Part shown: piece after piece, positions 26,157-35,126 of the stretch
How the letters are laid out: each line of letters starts with the position of its first letter
Position numbering within the stretch: position 1 is the first letter of the stretch
Assembly: GCA_945875915.1 (NCBI GenBank)
Contig: CAMCMT010000011.1
Location: 1-64,000 of the forward strand
Source of the DNA: Synechococcus sp. UW140
GTDB lineage: Bacteria; Cyanobacteriota; Cyanobacteriia; PCC-6307; Cyanobiaceae
Direction of reading: 5' to 3'
Length of the DNA stretch: 64,000 nt
Translations under genes and position numbers: made by a program
The notes under the pieces: model-generated
The model's input: the letters and a program-made list of their open reading frames with translations, nothing else
What the model was told of the DNA's origin: nothing
Database searches by the model: none

Positions 26157-27715
26157 TGACGAGCTCTGTTGGGATGGCCTTCCCCTGGCTGAGCCTGTTA
26201 CTCGCCATTCCCTTCCTAGGAACCTTCGCCCTGTTGCTTTGGCCTGGGGAACCGAGCCCAGGCCGCCTGCGGGGCATCACGATTGCGATCTTGGCGGCCC
26301 AGTTGGTTGCCAGCCTCGCCCTGTTGCTTGTGTTTGATCCCCAGCTATCGGGTATGCAACTGGAAGAGATCCACAGCTGGGTGCCGAGCATTGGTCTCAA
26401 CTACCAGTTGGGGGTGGATGGGCTCTCCTTGCCCCTGGTCTTGATCAATGCGGCACTCACCCTGGTGGCGGCAGTCTGCACCCGGGATTTCAGCAAGCGT
26501 CCGAGGATTTATTTCTCGATGTTGTTGTTGATTAGTGGCGCGGTGAATGGGGCCTTTCTGGCCGAAAATCTTCTGCTCTTCTTCCTGTTCTATGAGCTTG
26601 AACTGATCCCCCTTTGGTTGCTGATCTCGATTTGGGGCGGCACTGAGCGCGCCTATGCCGCCACCAAGTTCCTGATCTTCACGGCAGTCTCTGGCATGTT
26701 GATCCTCGGGGCGTTTCTGGGCCTGGCCCTGTTTACTGGCACGGTCGATTTCAGCCTTACACCGATCAGCAGCGACCGGCTAGCCATGGGCAGTCAGATC
26801 GTGCTGCTCTCGGCCCTGCTGGTGGGCTTTGGCATCAAATTGCCGTTGGTGCCCTTCCATACCTGGCTGCCCGATGCCCACACCCAAGCATCGACGCCCG
26901 TTTCCGTGTTACTGGCCGGGGTGTTGTTGAAGCTTGGTACCTACGGGATCCTGCGCTTCGGCATGGGCTTGTTTCCCGAGGCTTGGGCCCAATTAGCCCC
27001 TGGTTTAGCGATCTGGGCTGCTATTTCAGTTGTGTATGGCTCCCTGGCGGCGATCGCCCAGCGGGACATGAAACGGATGGTGGCCTATAGCTCCGTGGGC
27101 CATATGGGCTATGTGCTGCTGGCTGGGGCCGCGGCCACGCCGGTGGCCCTGCTGGGGGCCGAATTCCAGATGGTCAGCCACGGGCTGATCTCGGCGCTGC
27201 TGTTCCTGTTGGTGGGAACCGTGTATCGAAAAACAGGCACCCGGGATCTCGATGTTTTGCGGGGGCTGCTCAATCCGGAGCGGGGTCTCCCCTTTACGGG
27301 CACCTTGATGATTCTCGGCGTGATGGCCAGTGCTGGCATGCCTGGCATGGTCGGATTTATCGCCGAGTTCCTGGTCTTCCGAGGCAGTCTTTTGGCCTAT
27401 CCGATCGCCACCTTGCTTTGCATGGTGGGATCAGGTCTAACGGCCGTGTATTTCCTGCTGCTCGTGAACCGCGTCTTCTTTGGCCGCTTGGCGATCACCC
27501 CCGCCAGTGACAATCCTGTGGAGGACGCGCGCCTGGACATTCAACTGGCGCCAGTGGCTCCTAGGGAAACCCTGCCTGCCCTCGCCCTGGCCCTTGGGGT
27601 GCTAGCCCTAGGGCTATTTCCAGCCTTCCTGGGCCACTGGAGTGAGGCCACCACAACCGCCATGGCCGAGCTGCCGGGGCTGGTGGCGTCACTACCTGGA
27701 GGGGGGCTGGGCTGA
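26156..27715 (+). CDS. ndhD4: NADH dehydrogenase-like subunit 4 of the CO2-uptake complex (NdhD4 type)
   Basis: 519 residues, 14 predicted membrane segments. Family text: YELELIPLWLLISIWGG with the conserved Glu, KLPLVPFHTWLPDAHTQAST, and MKRMVAYSSVGHMGYV. Works with NdhF4 in the proton-pumping or redox part that drives CO2 hydration. ATG overlaps the ndhF stop (TGATG), and its own stop overlaps the next start in the same way. Confidence 0.92.
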   Translation: MTSSVGMAFPWLSLLLAIPFLGTFALLLWPGEPSPGRLRGITIAILAAQLVASLALLLVFDPQLSGMQLEEIHSWVPSIGLNYQLGVDGLSLPLVLINAALTLVAAVCTRDFSKRPRIYFSMLLLISGAVNGAFLAENLLLFFLFYELELIPLWLLISIWGGTERAYAATKFLIFTAVSGMLILGAFLGLALFTGTVDFSLTPISSDRLAMGSQIVLLSALLVGFGIKLPLVPFHTWLPDAHTQASTPVSVLLAGVLLKLGTYGILRFGMGLFPEAWAQLAPGLAIWAAISVVYGSLAAIAQRDMKRMVAYSSVGHMGYVLLAGAAATPVALLGAEFQMVSHGLISALLFLLVGTVYRKTGTRDLDVLRGLLNPERGLPFTGTLMILGVMASAGMPGMVGFIAEFLVFRGSLLAYPIATLLCMVGSGLTAVYFLLLVNRVFFGRLAITPASDNPVEDARLDIQLAPVAPRETLPALALALGVLALGLFPAFLGHWSEATTTAMAELPGLVASLPGGGLG

Positions 27716-28863
27716 TGCCAGTCATTTCTGCCGATCTCACCCGCCAGGGGGGCATGCCTACGGCCGCGGAACTGGAACGCCGCTTGCTGGCTGGTGAGAC
27801 CCTGCTTGCGGAAACCTCCGACCATGTCTTGGAAGTGGTGGGGGTGCTGGAGAGTTACGGGGAGGTTCTCGATGCCTATAGCCGCAACCTGATCTATCAA
27901 GCTGAGCAGCAATTCCTCAACCCTTTTCCAGTTTTTAAGTTCTTTGATGGTGACTTGAGTCCAGCCAGGATCTGGCGCCATCTCAACCACGACCGCATCA
28001 ATTTTGAGTACGCCGAATATTGCATGAAGTCCATGCTTTGGCATGGTACCGGAGGCCTCGATGCCTACCTCGATTCCCAGGCCTTCGCAGATTGTTGCGG
28101 CGGGATTATCCAGATCAAAACGCGACAGGACCTGCTGCTGGCCCTGCTCAATCCCCTGTTTCGCCAATTCCTGCCGGAGTTGATCCGCACTGCCGCCACC
28201 ACCCATGCCTTGGGCCAGTTTTGGCGGGTTATGAGTGATTTGTTTATCGACCTTGCTGCTGCCGAACGGGACGGACGGGTGGCGACGATCGCCCAAGTGG
28301 TGGACGTCCTCAAGCAAGGCCTGGTGGCTGCGGCAGCCCAGCCGATCACCTACGCGGTGACGGTCGGCCAGCAGACCTTCTGGGTGTTGCCACCCGAGGC
28401 CGGCCTCACCTTCCTGGCCGATGTGGCCGTTCCCTATGTCGAAGCAGTGTTTCTGCGGGGTATGCCCTTTCTGGGCACGGTCAGTTTTAACGCCCAGGCC
28501 CAGCAGATCTCGCCTGACCAGGGACAATTCGCCTACGGCGCCCTGTTCGCCGATCCCCTGCCCAGCATGGGGGCTGGCATCCCCCCCAGCCTGTTGATGC
28601 AGGACATGTATCGCCATCTGCCGGCAGCGCTGCACGATTGGTACCTGCAGCGCAGCCGCGGCGAAGGCGATGTGCGCGTCAAGATCTGCGCCAGCTTCCA
28701 GAAGGCGATGTTCTGCGTCACCAATGCCGCCATCGCCGGCACCTTCGCCTATCCGCTCGGCAGCAGCGATCCCGAGGCCGAGGCCGCCAATCAGACCTAT
28801 GCCCGCGCCTGGGCGAGCCGGCTTGCCCTGGCCCGCACCGATTGCCTCAGGGCCGCCTCCTGA
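27715..28863 (+). CDS. chpX: CO2-hydration protein ChpX (CupB)
   Basis: Carbonic-anhydrase-like peripheral subunit that sits on the NdhF/NdhD arm and makes cytosolic bicarbonate. 382 residues, nearer the CupB/ChpX length than the ~450 of CupA/ChpY. Family region: RIWRHLNHDRINFEYAEYCM with conserved His and Arg residues, SMLWHGTGGLDAYLDS, and FWVLPPEAGLTFLADVAVPY. No cupS gene follows, which also supports the ChpX assignment. Confidence 0.92.
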   Translation: MPVISADLTRQGGMPTAAELERRLLAGETLLAETSDHVLEVVGVLESYGEVLDAYSRNLIYQAEQQFLNPFPVFKFFDGDLSPARIWRHLNHDRINFEYAEYCMKSMLWHGTGGLDAYLDSQAFADCCGGIIQIKTRQDLLLALLNPLFRQFLPELIRTAATTHALGQFWRVMSDLFIDLAAAERDGRVATIAQVVDVLKQGLVAAAAQPITYAVTVGQQTFWVLPPEAGLTFLADVAVPYVEAVFLRGMPFLGTVSFNAQAQQISPDQGQFAYGALFADPLPSMGAGIPPSLLMQDMYRHLPAALHDWYLQRSRGEGDVRVKICASFQKAMFCVTNAAIAGTFAYPLGSSDPEAEAANQTYARAWASRLALARTDCLRAAS

Positions 28864-28907
28864 TTTCAAACCCCATACCCATGCCCACGAAGTTCTAAAT
28901 TCAAGCC

Positions 28908-29153
28908 ATGGAGCAGCCCTGGACCCAGCGACCCCGCCCCGATCGGCTTGAGCGTCGCATCGAATTCAGTGAGTACGAAGCCACCCGGGGCTTTTTGGAG
29001 CGCCTTAACACGCTCTCGGAGCAGCAAAGCCGCTTTCCCGATATCAGCTTTGGTCGCACCTATGTGAATATCACCCTGCGCGCCGAAGAGGAGGATGGCG
29101 CCATCGGTGAGGTCGATCATGCCTTTGCGGCGGCGATCGATGGGTTGCTCTGA
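28908..29153 (+). CDS. Pterin-carbinolamine-dehydratase-like Rubisco assembly factor acRAF
   Basis: 81 residues with the PCD-like fold: [17 protein letters not shown] and [17 protein letters not shown]. Members in alpha-carboxysome clusters help to assemble Rubisco rather than dehydrate pterins; the classical catalytic His-His motif is not seen. Between chpX and cbbX, and its 3' end overlaps the cbbX start by 14 nt, consistent with a shared job in Rubisco biogenesis and repair. Confidence 0.88.
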   Translation: MEQPWTQRPRPDRLERRIEFSEYEATRGFLERLNTLSEQQSRFPDISFGRTYVNITLRAEEEDGAIGEVDHAFAAAIDGLL

Positions 29154-30123
29154 TCCCGAGGGCATCGCGGACGCCATCAGCGACGACCTGACCCCGGTTG
29201 ATCTCAAAGCCGCCTACGAAGGTGGCCATGTGAAGGAGGTGCTCGACCAGCTCGATCAGGAGTTGATCGGCCTGCGTCCGGTGAAAACCCGGATCCGGGA
29301 GATCGCCGCCCTGCTGGTGGTGGAGCGGGCCCGCAAGCAGGTGGGGCTGGCGACCACGGCCCCCAGCTTGCATATGTCGTTCACCGGTCGGCCGGGCACC
29401 GGCAAGACCACCGTGGCCGAGCGCATGTCCAAGATCCTGCATCGGCTTGGCTATGTTCGCAAGGGCCATGTGGTCACGGCCACCCGGGATGATCTGGTTG
29501 GCCAGTACATCGGCCACACGGCCCCCAAGACCCGGGAGATGCTGAAAAAGGCGATGGGTGGCGTGCTGTTTATTGATGAGGCCTATTACCTCTATCGCCC
29601 TGAAAATGAACGGGACTATGGTGCCGAGGCGATCGAGATCCTGCTCCAAGTAATGGAGGCAAACCGGGAGGATCTGGTGGTGATCTTTGCCGGCTACAAG
29701 GACCGAATGGATGTGTTTTATCAATCCAATCCCGGGCTTTCTTCCCGTGTAGCTAATCACATTGACTTCCCGGATTACACTGTTCCGGAATTGTTAGCCA
29801 TTGCAAAGCTAATCCTGGCAAAGGAAAACTACCGGCTCAGTGAAGAGGCCACGGTGGTTTTTGCGGAATATATTCAGCGGCGCATGCTGTTGCCCTTTTT
29901 TGCCAATGCCCGCTCGATCCGCAATGCCATTGATCGGGCCCGCATGCGCCAGGCCAATCGGCTTTTCAATGCCATGGCTGCGGGTCTCACCAAGCGGGAC
30001 CTAATCACGATTGAGGCTGAAGACATCACGGCTAGCCGGGTGTTCGCTGGCGAGTTGGAGGGGCTAGATCCCAGTGCACCATTGACAGACGAACCCGGTG
30101 CCAGAGATAGGGCAGGGCTATAG
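29140..30123 (+). CDS. cbbX: Rubisco activase CbbX (AAA+)
   Basis: Removes inhibitory sugar phosphates from Rubisco by ATP-driven threading. 327 residues from ATG 29140; other ATGs at 29095 and 29119 are in frame. Walker [11 protein letters not shown], Walker [12 protein letters not shown], a sensor/arginine-finger region [16 protein letters not shown], and [12 protein letters not shown]-like text near the end. CbbX is classically the activase of red-type Rubisco, but alpha-cyanobacteria carry it with form IA. Last gene of the plus-strand CO2 cluster; a GC drop starts right after it. Confidence 0.95.
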   Translation: MGCSDPEGIADAISDDLTPVDLKAAYEGGHVKEVLDQLDQELIGLRPVKTRIREIAALLVVERARKQVGLATTAPSLHMSFTGRPGTGKTTVAERMSKILHRLGYVRKGHVVTATRDDLVGQYIGHTAPKTREMLKKAMGGVLFIDEAYYLYRPENERDYGAEAIEILLQVMEANREDLVVIFAGYKDRMDVFYQSNPGLSSRVANHIDFPDYTVPELLAIAKLILAKENYRLSEEATVVFAEYIQRRMLLPFFANARSIRNAIDRARMRQANRLFNAMAAGLTKRDLITIEAEDITASRVFAGELEGLDPSAPLTDEPGARDRAGL

Positions 30124-30146
30124 CTATATTGTATTCATTAATGGCG

Positions 30147-31745
30147 TCAGAATCTGAAGCTTGTTTTGACCAGGCCGCCAAACTGGCTAAAGACTTGGTT
30201 CGATGGGGTGCTTTGTCCTAGGGGTCTGCTTAGATAGATTAAGGCAGGCGTCACAGTGATATTGTCGGAGATCTGTAGTTTGTACCACCATTCCCAGATG
30301 AAGTTACCGTCGTCAGGAATTGCAGAGCCTGTTAAGGCGGTGGCAAATGTGGGCTGGCCCACGGCCATGCCGAAATCATTGCCTTTGGCAAGGACATCTT
30401 TCCATTGCAGGCCTGCCATCCAGGATTGGCTTGCGCTAACGCTGCTCACAGGTTGCTCCCTTTGGTAAGAGGTGCTGTTGAAGCCCCAGCCGAGGCTGAT
30501 TGAGGGCAGCCAGCCTGGCGATAAGGGCTGCCAGAAGCCACTGAGGCCAAAGGCATTGGTTGTGGCTTGGCTGTTCGTGTTACTTGTGCTCGTTTGGATC
30601 AATGGAGTGCTGCCTGAAATGGCTGTCCATGGCTGGATTTGGCTCCAAATCGCTGCCAGTCCCCACTGATTAGCTGCGTAGCCAATCTGAAGGCTTGTGC
30701 TTGCTCCAGAACTGTTGCTTCCTAGCCCTCCAGTGGTGTCCGAAGGATCGCCCTGGGCTGCTATGTTGCCACGGCTAGCAACATAGTTTGCGCTTACGCT
30801 ATAACCATTTTGTTGCCACCAAAGACCAGCGCCTGCACCTAGATTTTTATTGTAGGCTGCTGGTGCACCGTTGAGCGTGAGTGCGTTGAGGATTGTGTCT
30901 GCCGGGTAGGCGCTTGGCCATAGGGCAAGCATGTCTTCCTGGCCGACACGGGGGCCAACTGTTGCTGTAAAGCCATGGCCCAAGGGCACTTGATAGTAAA
31001 GTTTGTCGATCCCAATAATGTTGGCACCGGCATCTTCTTGAAAGGCCGTGTCAAGGGTGGAAAGGCCTAGCCCTTCTGGAAAGCCACCAAAGGCGCTTGC
31101 TCCAAAGTCGCCGGCTCGTAGTATCGTTTTGAGTAGGTCTTTACCGCTAAAGCTGGTGTCAAGGCTCAGCTGTAGGTCGTAGTTAAGGGTTGTTGCATTT
31201 GGCAGGTTGATTGTGCTCCCATCCCTCAGGTTGACCGTGTTTGCCTGCGTATTGATGGCATTGCCGCTGAAGATATTTGCGCCAAGGACATAGGTGGCTT
31301 GCCCTGAAAGTTTCGTGGTTGTGGAGAATTGGCTGGCCTCAAGGCTGCCTACTCGGGATGCGAGCCCGTCTACACGTCCCTTCAGCACTGCTAGTTCCTT
31401 TTCGAATTCATTGGTCAGCTTTTTCAGTTGATCACTCACCTCGGAGACACGCTCTAGGCAGGCGTTCAACAGGGCTGCAGCTTCAAAGCGGGTGATCGAT
31501 TTCTTGCCCTCGAAGGTAACATTTGGATAGCCAGCTACACAGCCGTAGCGTTCGAACAGATTGGAGAGTGACTGGTAACTCCAGTCGGTTGGCTGAATAT
31601 CAGAAAACCGTGCAATAGTGGATTGCTGTGCTTGGCTTGAGTATTTGTTTAGTTCCGTAATAGTTAATGTTTCGCAATTGGCTGGGCTGGTATTAAGTGC
31701 TATCAATGCAAGAGTTGAGCTGACGCTAAGGAGCTTGATGGTCAT
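30147..31745 (-). CDS. SLH-domain outer-membrane porin (OprB/Som type)
   Basis: 532 residues from ATG 31745, which gives a signal peptide (IKLLSVSSTLALIALNTSPA). An SLH domain follows (FSDIQPTDWSYQSLSNLFER, CVAGYPN, ITRFEAAALLNACLERV), then a short coiled coil (residues ~120-150) and a beta-barrel ending in aromatic FRF. This is the standard architecture of cyanobacterial major porins: the SLH binds peptidoglycan and the barrel passes small solutes. Its GC is clearly lower than in neighbouring genes. Same strand as znuA, with a 53-bp gap; it converges on cbbX. Upstream Met codons inside the znuA tail are less likely starts. Confidence 0.9.
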   Translation of the reverse strand: MTIKLLSVSSTLALIALNTSPANCETLTITELNKYSSQAQQSTIARFSDIQPTDWSYQSLSNLFERYGCVAGYPNVTFEGKKSITRFEAAALLNACLERVSEVSDQLKKLTNEFEKELAVLKGRVDGLASRVGSLEASQFSTTTKLSGQATYVLGANIFSGNAINTQANTVNLRDGSTINLPNATTLNYDLQLSLDTSFSGKDLLKTILRAGDFGASAFGGFPEGLGLSTLDTAFQEDAGANIIGIDKLYYQVPLGHGFTATVGPRVGQEDMLALWPSAYPADTILNALTLNGAPAAYNKNLGAGAGLWWQQNGYSVSANYVASRGNIAAQGDPSDTTGGLGSNSSGASTSLQIGYAANQWGLAAIWSQIQPWTAISGSTPLIQTSTSNTNSQATTNAFGLSGFWQPLSPGWLPSISLGWGFNSTSYQREQPVSSVSASQSWMAGLQWKDVLAKGNDFGMAVGQPTFATALTGSAIPDDGNFIWEWWYKLQISDNITVTPALIYLSRPLGQSTPSNQVFSQFGGLVKTSFRF

Positions 31746-31798
31746 TGTTCGGATTGGCAAAGGTTTCAGTTCGTGTTTGTTGCCCAAGCCTGGGATCA

Positions 31799-32908
31799 TT
31801 AAATTTTTGCCCATTGCTGAACTAGGCGGCGCTTGCCAGCCTGGTCACAGCGGCCCTTGAGGCCGTTGACGATTAGGCAGGTGTTGGCGGTGAGGGTAGC
31901 GACCAGGCTGCTGCCCTGAGCTGGGCTGCCATGGGCCCCGGCCAGGCCAGCCCCTTTGGCCAGGCCATCAGCCACCAGCGGGGCTGGCGCGATTGGCACG
32001 CCGCTGAGAGAGCTAATGCGTTGCAGTGACTTGCTAGGAGGCAGGCTTTCGGCGAACAGCATTGTTACCCGCTCGCGCTTGAGCTGGGCTATCACCGCTG
32101 CAAAGGTCTGGGGGCGCAGGCTCTGGCTGCTGCTGAGGGAGTCCACCACCGGCAATTCCCGCAGGCCATAGGCCCGAGCCAGGCTGGCGAAGGCGCGATG
32201 GCTGGTGGCCAGGGGGCTGGGCGGGACCGGGATGGTGGCGAACTGCTGGCGGTTCCAGCGGTCGAGCTGCTGGAGCAGGGCCACCATCGCCGCCGCCCGA
32301 GCGGCAATGGCTTGGCGGGCTTGCGGTTTGAGGGCTCCAAGTTGTTGGGCCACCAGCTGTGCCATGGCACTTGCCTGGGCGGGGTCATGCCAGACATGGG
32401 GATCCCGGTCACCATGGCCGTGGCCTTCTTCGCTATGGCCTTCTTTGGCATGGTTGTCGGCATCCGGCCTGGGGCTCTCCAGGCCCATGGCATGTTTCTC
32501 GGCTGGATTCTCCAGCTTGGGGCTATTCGGCACGGCCTGCTCGGCTACGGCCAGCGCCCGGGTTTGTTTCTCCAGGGCAGGGGTGAGGCCATAGCCGTTG
32601 ACCAGCACTAGCTGGGCCCCTTTGAGTTGCTGGCTTTGTTGGGGCGTGAGGTGGAATTGGTGGGGGTCGTCGCCGGGTTGGAGCAGGCAGGCCACCTGGA
32701 GGTCGCTGCCGGCGAGCCGCTGGCTGAGGTCGCAGAGCACCCCATCGGCGGCCACCACCTCCGGACTCCGGCTAGGGCCGCAAGCCATTAGGGCTAGGGC
32801 CGGCCCCAGGGCTGCCAGGGCGAAAGCCGCCGGGATGAAACGCCGCAAAGGGGGCTTGGGCACAGGAGGAACCACCAGGGAAGCGGGAGCGGCAGCGGGA
32901 CAAGTCAC
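31799..32908 (-). CDS. znuA: Zinc ABC transporter substrate-binding lipoprotein ZnuA
   Basis: 369 residues from GTG 32908 (alternatives GTG 32875, 32872 and 32863). A late lipobox (LALMAC) follows the hydrophobic signal (FIPAAFALAALGPALA). Metal-binding features: DPHQFHLTPQQ, a His/Glu/Asp-rich loop (HAKEGHSEEGHGHGDRDPH), TSHRAFASLARAYG and FAESLPPSK. It delivers Zn2+ (possibly Mn2+) to an ABC importer. No permease or ATPase gene (znuB, znuC) is nearby. A Fur/Zur-like box lies 13 bp before the start, and zur is immediately upstream. Confidence 0.9.
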   Translation of the reverse strand: MTCPAAAPASLVVPPVPKPPLRRFIPAAFALAALGPALALMACGPSRSPEVVAADGVLCDLSQRLAGSDLQVACLLQPGDDPHQFHLTPQQSQQLKGAQLVLVNGYGLTPALEKQTRALAVAEQAVPNSPKLENPAEKHAMGLESPRPDADNHAKEGHSEEGHGHGDRDPHVWHDPAQASAMAQLVAQQLGALKPQARQAIAARAAAMVALLQQLDRWNRQQFATIPVPPSPLATSHRAFASLARAYGLRELPVVDSLSSSQSLRPQTFAAVIAQLKRERVTMLFAESLPPSKSLQRISSLSGVPIAPAPLVADGLAKGAGLAGAHGSPAQGSSLVATLTANTCLIVNGLKGRCDQAGKRRLVQQWAKI

Positions 32909-32920
32909 CGGTCTCGCTTC

Positions 32921-32939
32921 GAAATGATAACCGTTCTCG
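32921..32939 (-). promoter_or_regulatory. Fur/Zur-like box before znuA
   Basis: On the minus strand the sequence is GAGAACGGTTATCATTTC, a good match to the Fur-family palindrome GATAATGATAATCATTATC. It lies in the zur-znuA gap. By position and family it should be a Zur operator that represses znuA when zinc is sufficient. Confidence 0.6.
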
Positions 32940-32960
32940 CCTGCAGGTCGACTGTTGTCG

Positions 32961-33368
32961 CTAGGGGGATTGCCGCTCCTGGCAGGCGCTGCAAAGGCCA
33001 AAAAACTCCAGGGTGTGGAAGAGCAACCGGAAGCCGGAAGCCTGCTCGCCATGGAGGTGCACCTCGGGCATGGGGCATTGCTCCAGAAGGGTGGTGGCTC
33101 CGCAGTCGACGCAGGTGAGGTGGTGCTCATCCCGCTCCGTCGGGGCATAGAGCGCCTCGCCGTTGGGGAGGTGGCGACAGCGCACCAGACCCTTTTGCTG
33201 CAGCAGGCGCAAATGGCGATACACCGTGGCCAGGCCCATCGGCAGCTCGCTCTGGCGTAGCAGGGCATGCACCTGCTGGCCCGTGAGTTCCGTTTCCGCT
33301 TGGTGCAGTTGGTCCAGCAGCCGCTCCTGCTTGTCCTTAAGGCCTGCTGCGGCGACCGGCGGGGCCAT
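32961..33368 (-). CDS. zur: Fur-family regulator, probable Zur
   Basis: 135 residues from ATG 33368; ATG 33419 adds 17. DNA-binding helix text LPMGLATVYRHLRLLQQKGLV, the metal region HHLTCVDCGAT and a second CxxC (CSACQ) form the structural zinc site, with HLHGEQ and FHTLEFFGLC providing regulatory histidines. Next to znuA, so zinc sensing is likely; Fur or PerR function cannot be excluded from sequence alone. Confidence 0.88.
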   Translation of the reverse strand: MAPPVAAAGLKDKQERLLDQLHQAETELTGQQVHALLRQSELPMGLATVYRHLRLLQQKGLVRCRHLPNGEALYAPTERDEHHLTCVDCGATTLLEQCPMPEVHLHGEQASGFRLLFHTLEFFGLCSACQERQSP

Positions 33369-33462
33369 GGCCTGGCGTGGAAGACCCCGTGATCTTATGC
33401 AGCCCTTTTCAGCCTCCAAGCCCTGGCCTGCAGCCCGCAGGGCCGGCCTGACCTAGAAGGGG

Positions 33463-34449
33463 ATGGCCAGGGGGCCTGCAGGCAAGGCAGTGATCGGCGT
33501 GGACAAGTTCGGCACCATGTGGGCGGTCTTTCAGGGCCTGATGATTGAGGCCCTGCCATTTCTGGTGATCGGTGTCGTGATCGCCTCCCTAGCCCGCTGG
33601 CTCAGTCCTGGGGGCCGGTGGCTGCAGCGCTTGCCGGCCCATCCCCTGCTGGGCCCCCTCACCGGGGCGGCGCTGGGCTTTGCCCTGCCGGCCTGTGAGT
33701 GCGGCAACGTGCCAGTGGCCCGCCGCCTGCTGGCGGGGGGAGCTCCGCTGGCCACAGCCCTCGGCTTCCTGTTTGCCGCGCCGGTGCTTAATCCGATCGT
33801 GTTGGCCAGCACCTGGGCCGCCTTTCCAGACCAACCTTGGCTGCTGGCCGCCCGGCCCCTGGGGGCCCTCGCCATTGCCATGGTGCTCACCTTGCTTCTG
33901 CGGCTCCTGCCCGAGCAGGACCTGCTCACCGCTGAGCTGCTCGCCGAACGGCGCTTGAATCAGCCGTTGGCTGAGGTCTCCCTGTTGCAGCGGGGTAGCG
34001 GGCTCCTGGGGCAGCGGCTCCCCGGGCCTGGGGCCGGAAAGCGGCTGCCGCCGGCCGAGGCCCTGGGCCATGGGGTGCGGGAGTTTCTCAACCTGGCGGC
34101 CCTGTTGGTATTGGGTTGTGCCATTGCCGCGATGGTCCAAACCCTGCTGCCCCGCAGCTGGTTGCTGGCCGTGGGCGATGCGCCCACCCTCTCGATCCTG
34201 AGCCTGATGCTCCTGGCCGTGGTGGTGTCGGTCTGCTCCAGCGTTGATGCGTTTCTGGCCTTGGCGTTTGCCTCCCATGTCACCCCGGGGGCGCTGCTGG
34301 CCTTTTTGCTGCTGGGGCCAGTGATTGACCTCAAATCGCTCAGCCTCTTTGGCCTCGTGCTGCGGCCCCGGGCCCTTGGACTCACGGTGGCAGGCACGGC
34401 CCTGGTGGTGCTGCTGATCGGCCAGTGGATCAACCTTTGGAAGCTCTAA
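33463..34449 (+). CDS. Permease, DUF318/YraQ-ArsP family
   Basis: 328 residues, about eight or more membrane segments. Signature GFALPACECGNVPVARRLL with the paired cysteines of the family, and a second-half repeat SVCSSVDAFLALAFAS. Members include the organoarsenical exporter ArsP; most have unknown substrates. Divergent from zur with 94 bp between starts. First of a three-gene unit with a DUF1980 gene and an envelope protein; the neighbourhood suggests a metal-related role (inference). Confidence 0.85.
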   Translation: MARGPAGKAVIGVDKFGTMWAVFQGLMIEALPFLVIGVVIASLARWLSPGGRWLQRLPAHPLLGPLTGAALGFALPACECGNVPVARRLLAGGAPLATALGFLFAAPVLNPIVLASTWAAFPDQPWLLAARPLGALAIAMVLTLLLRLLPEQDLLTAELLAERRLNQPLAEVSLLQRGSGLLGQRLPGPGAGKRLPPAEALGHGVREFLNLAALLVLGCAIAAMVQTLLPRSWLLAVGDAPTLSILSLMLLAVVVSVCSSVDAFLALAFASHVTPGALLAFLLLGPVIDLKSLSLFGLVLRPRALGLTVAGTALVVLLIGQWINLWKL

Positions 34450-34457
34450 CCGTGGCC

Positions 34458-35126
34458 ATGGGCTGGCGTTCACTTTGTTTGGGACTTTGGGGGGCGATGC
34501 TCTTGATCAGTTTCAGCACGGGCCGCCTCAATCTGCTGGTGCGGGCCCCCTTCCATGGCGCCATCGTGGTCACGGGAGTGCTGCTCCTGGGGTTGGCGAT
34601 CCAGGATTGGCGGGGCCGCCTCGGCCGCACCGCCCCACGCAGGCGGGAGGCCGCCAGTTGGCTGTTGGCGGCCCTGGTGGCCATCGCCATGGTGCTGATC
34701 CCGCCCCAAGCCTCCTTCTCAGACCTGGCTGCCAACCGCAGCGGCGAGCCCTTGGCTCCTGAGCAACTCAGCTTTGTGTTGCCTCCAGCCCAGCGCACCC
34801 TCACCGACTGGGTGCGTTTGCTGGTGCTGGAACCGGATCCCCGCCTCTATGAAGGGGAGCCCGTGCGGATCCAGGGCTTTGTGCTGCCGATGCCCGATGG
34901 GCCGCCCCAGTTGGCGAGGTTGCTGGTGCGCTGCTGCATCGCCGATGCCACCCCCATCGCCCTACCGGTGCGCTGGCCCCAATCCGGGCCGCCGCCCCAG
35001 ACCGACCAATGGCTGGCCATTGATGGCGTCATGGGCGTGGAGATGCGCGCGGGCCAGGCCCGCAGCCTGGTCCTCCCGAGCCGGATTGTGCCGATTGCCA
35101 GGCCCGCTAGCCCCTTCGAAGCATGA
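34458..35126 (+). CDS. TIGR03943/DUF1980 membrane protein
   Basis: 222 residues from ATG 34458 (GTG 34452 or ATG 34425 possible). Three N-terminal membrane segments; then a soluble domain with IQGFVLPMPDGPPQLARLLVRCCIADATPIALPV (key: a CC pair and following Asp) and WLAIDGVMG. This family is regularly paired with DUF318 permeases, as here, where the genes almost touch. No reaction known. Its stop overlaps the next start (ATGA). Confidence 0.85.
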   Translation: MGWRSLCLGLWGAMLLISFSTGRLNLLVRAPFHGAIVVTGVLLLGLAIQDWRGRLGRTAPRRREAASWLLAALVAIAMVLIPPQASFSDLAANRSGEPLAPEQLSFVLPPAQRTLTDWVRLLVLEPDPRLYEGEPVRIQGFVLPMPDGPPQLARLLVRCCIADATPIALPVRWPQSGPPPQTDQWLAIDGVMGVEMRAGQARSLVLPSRIVPIARPASPFEA

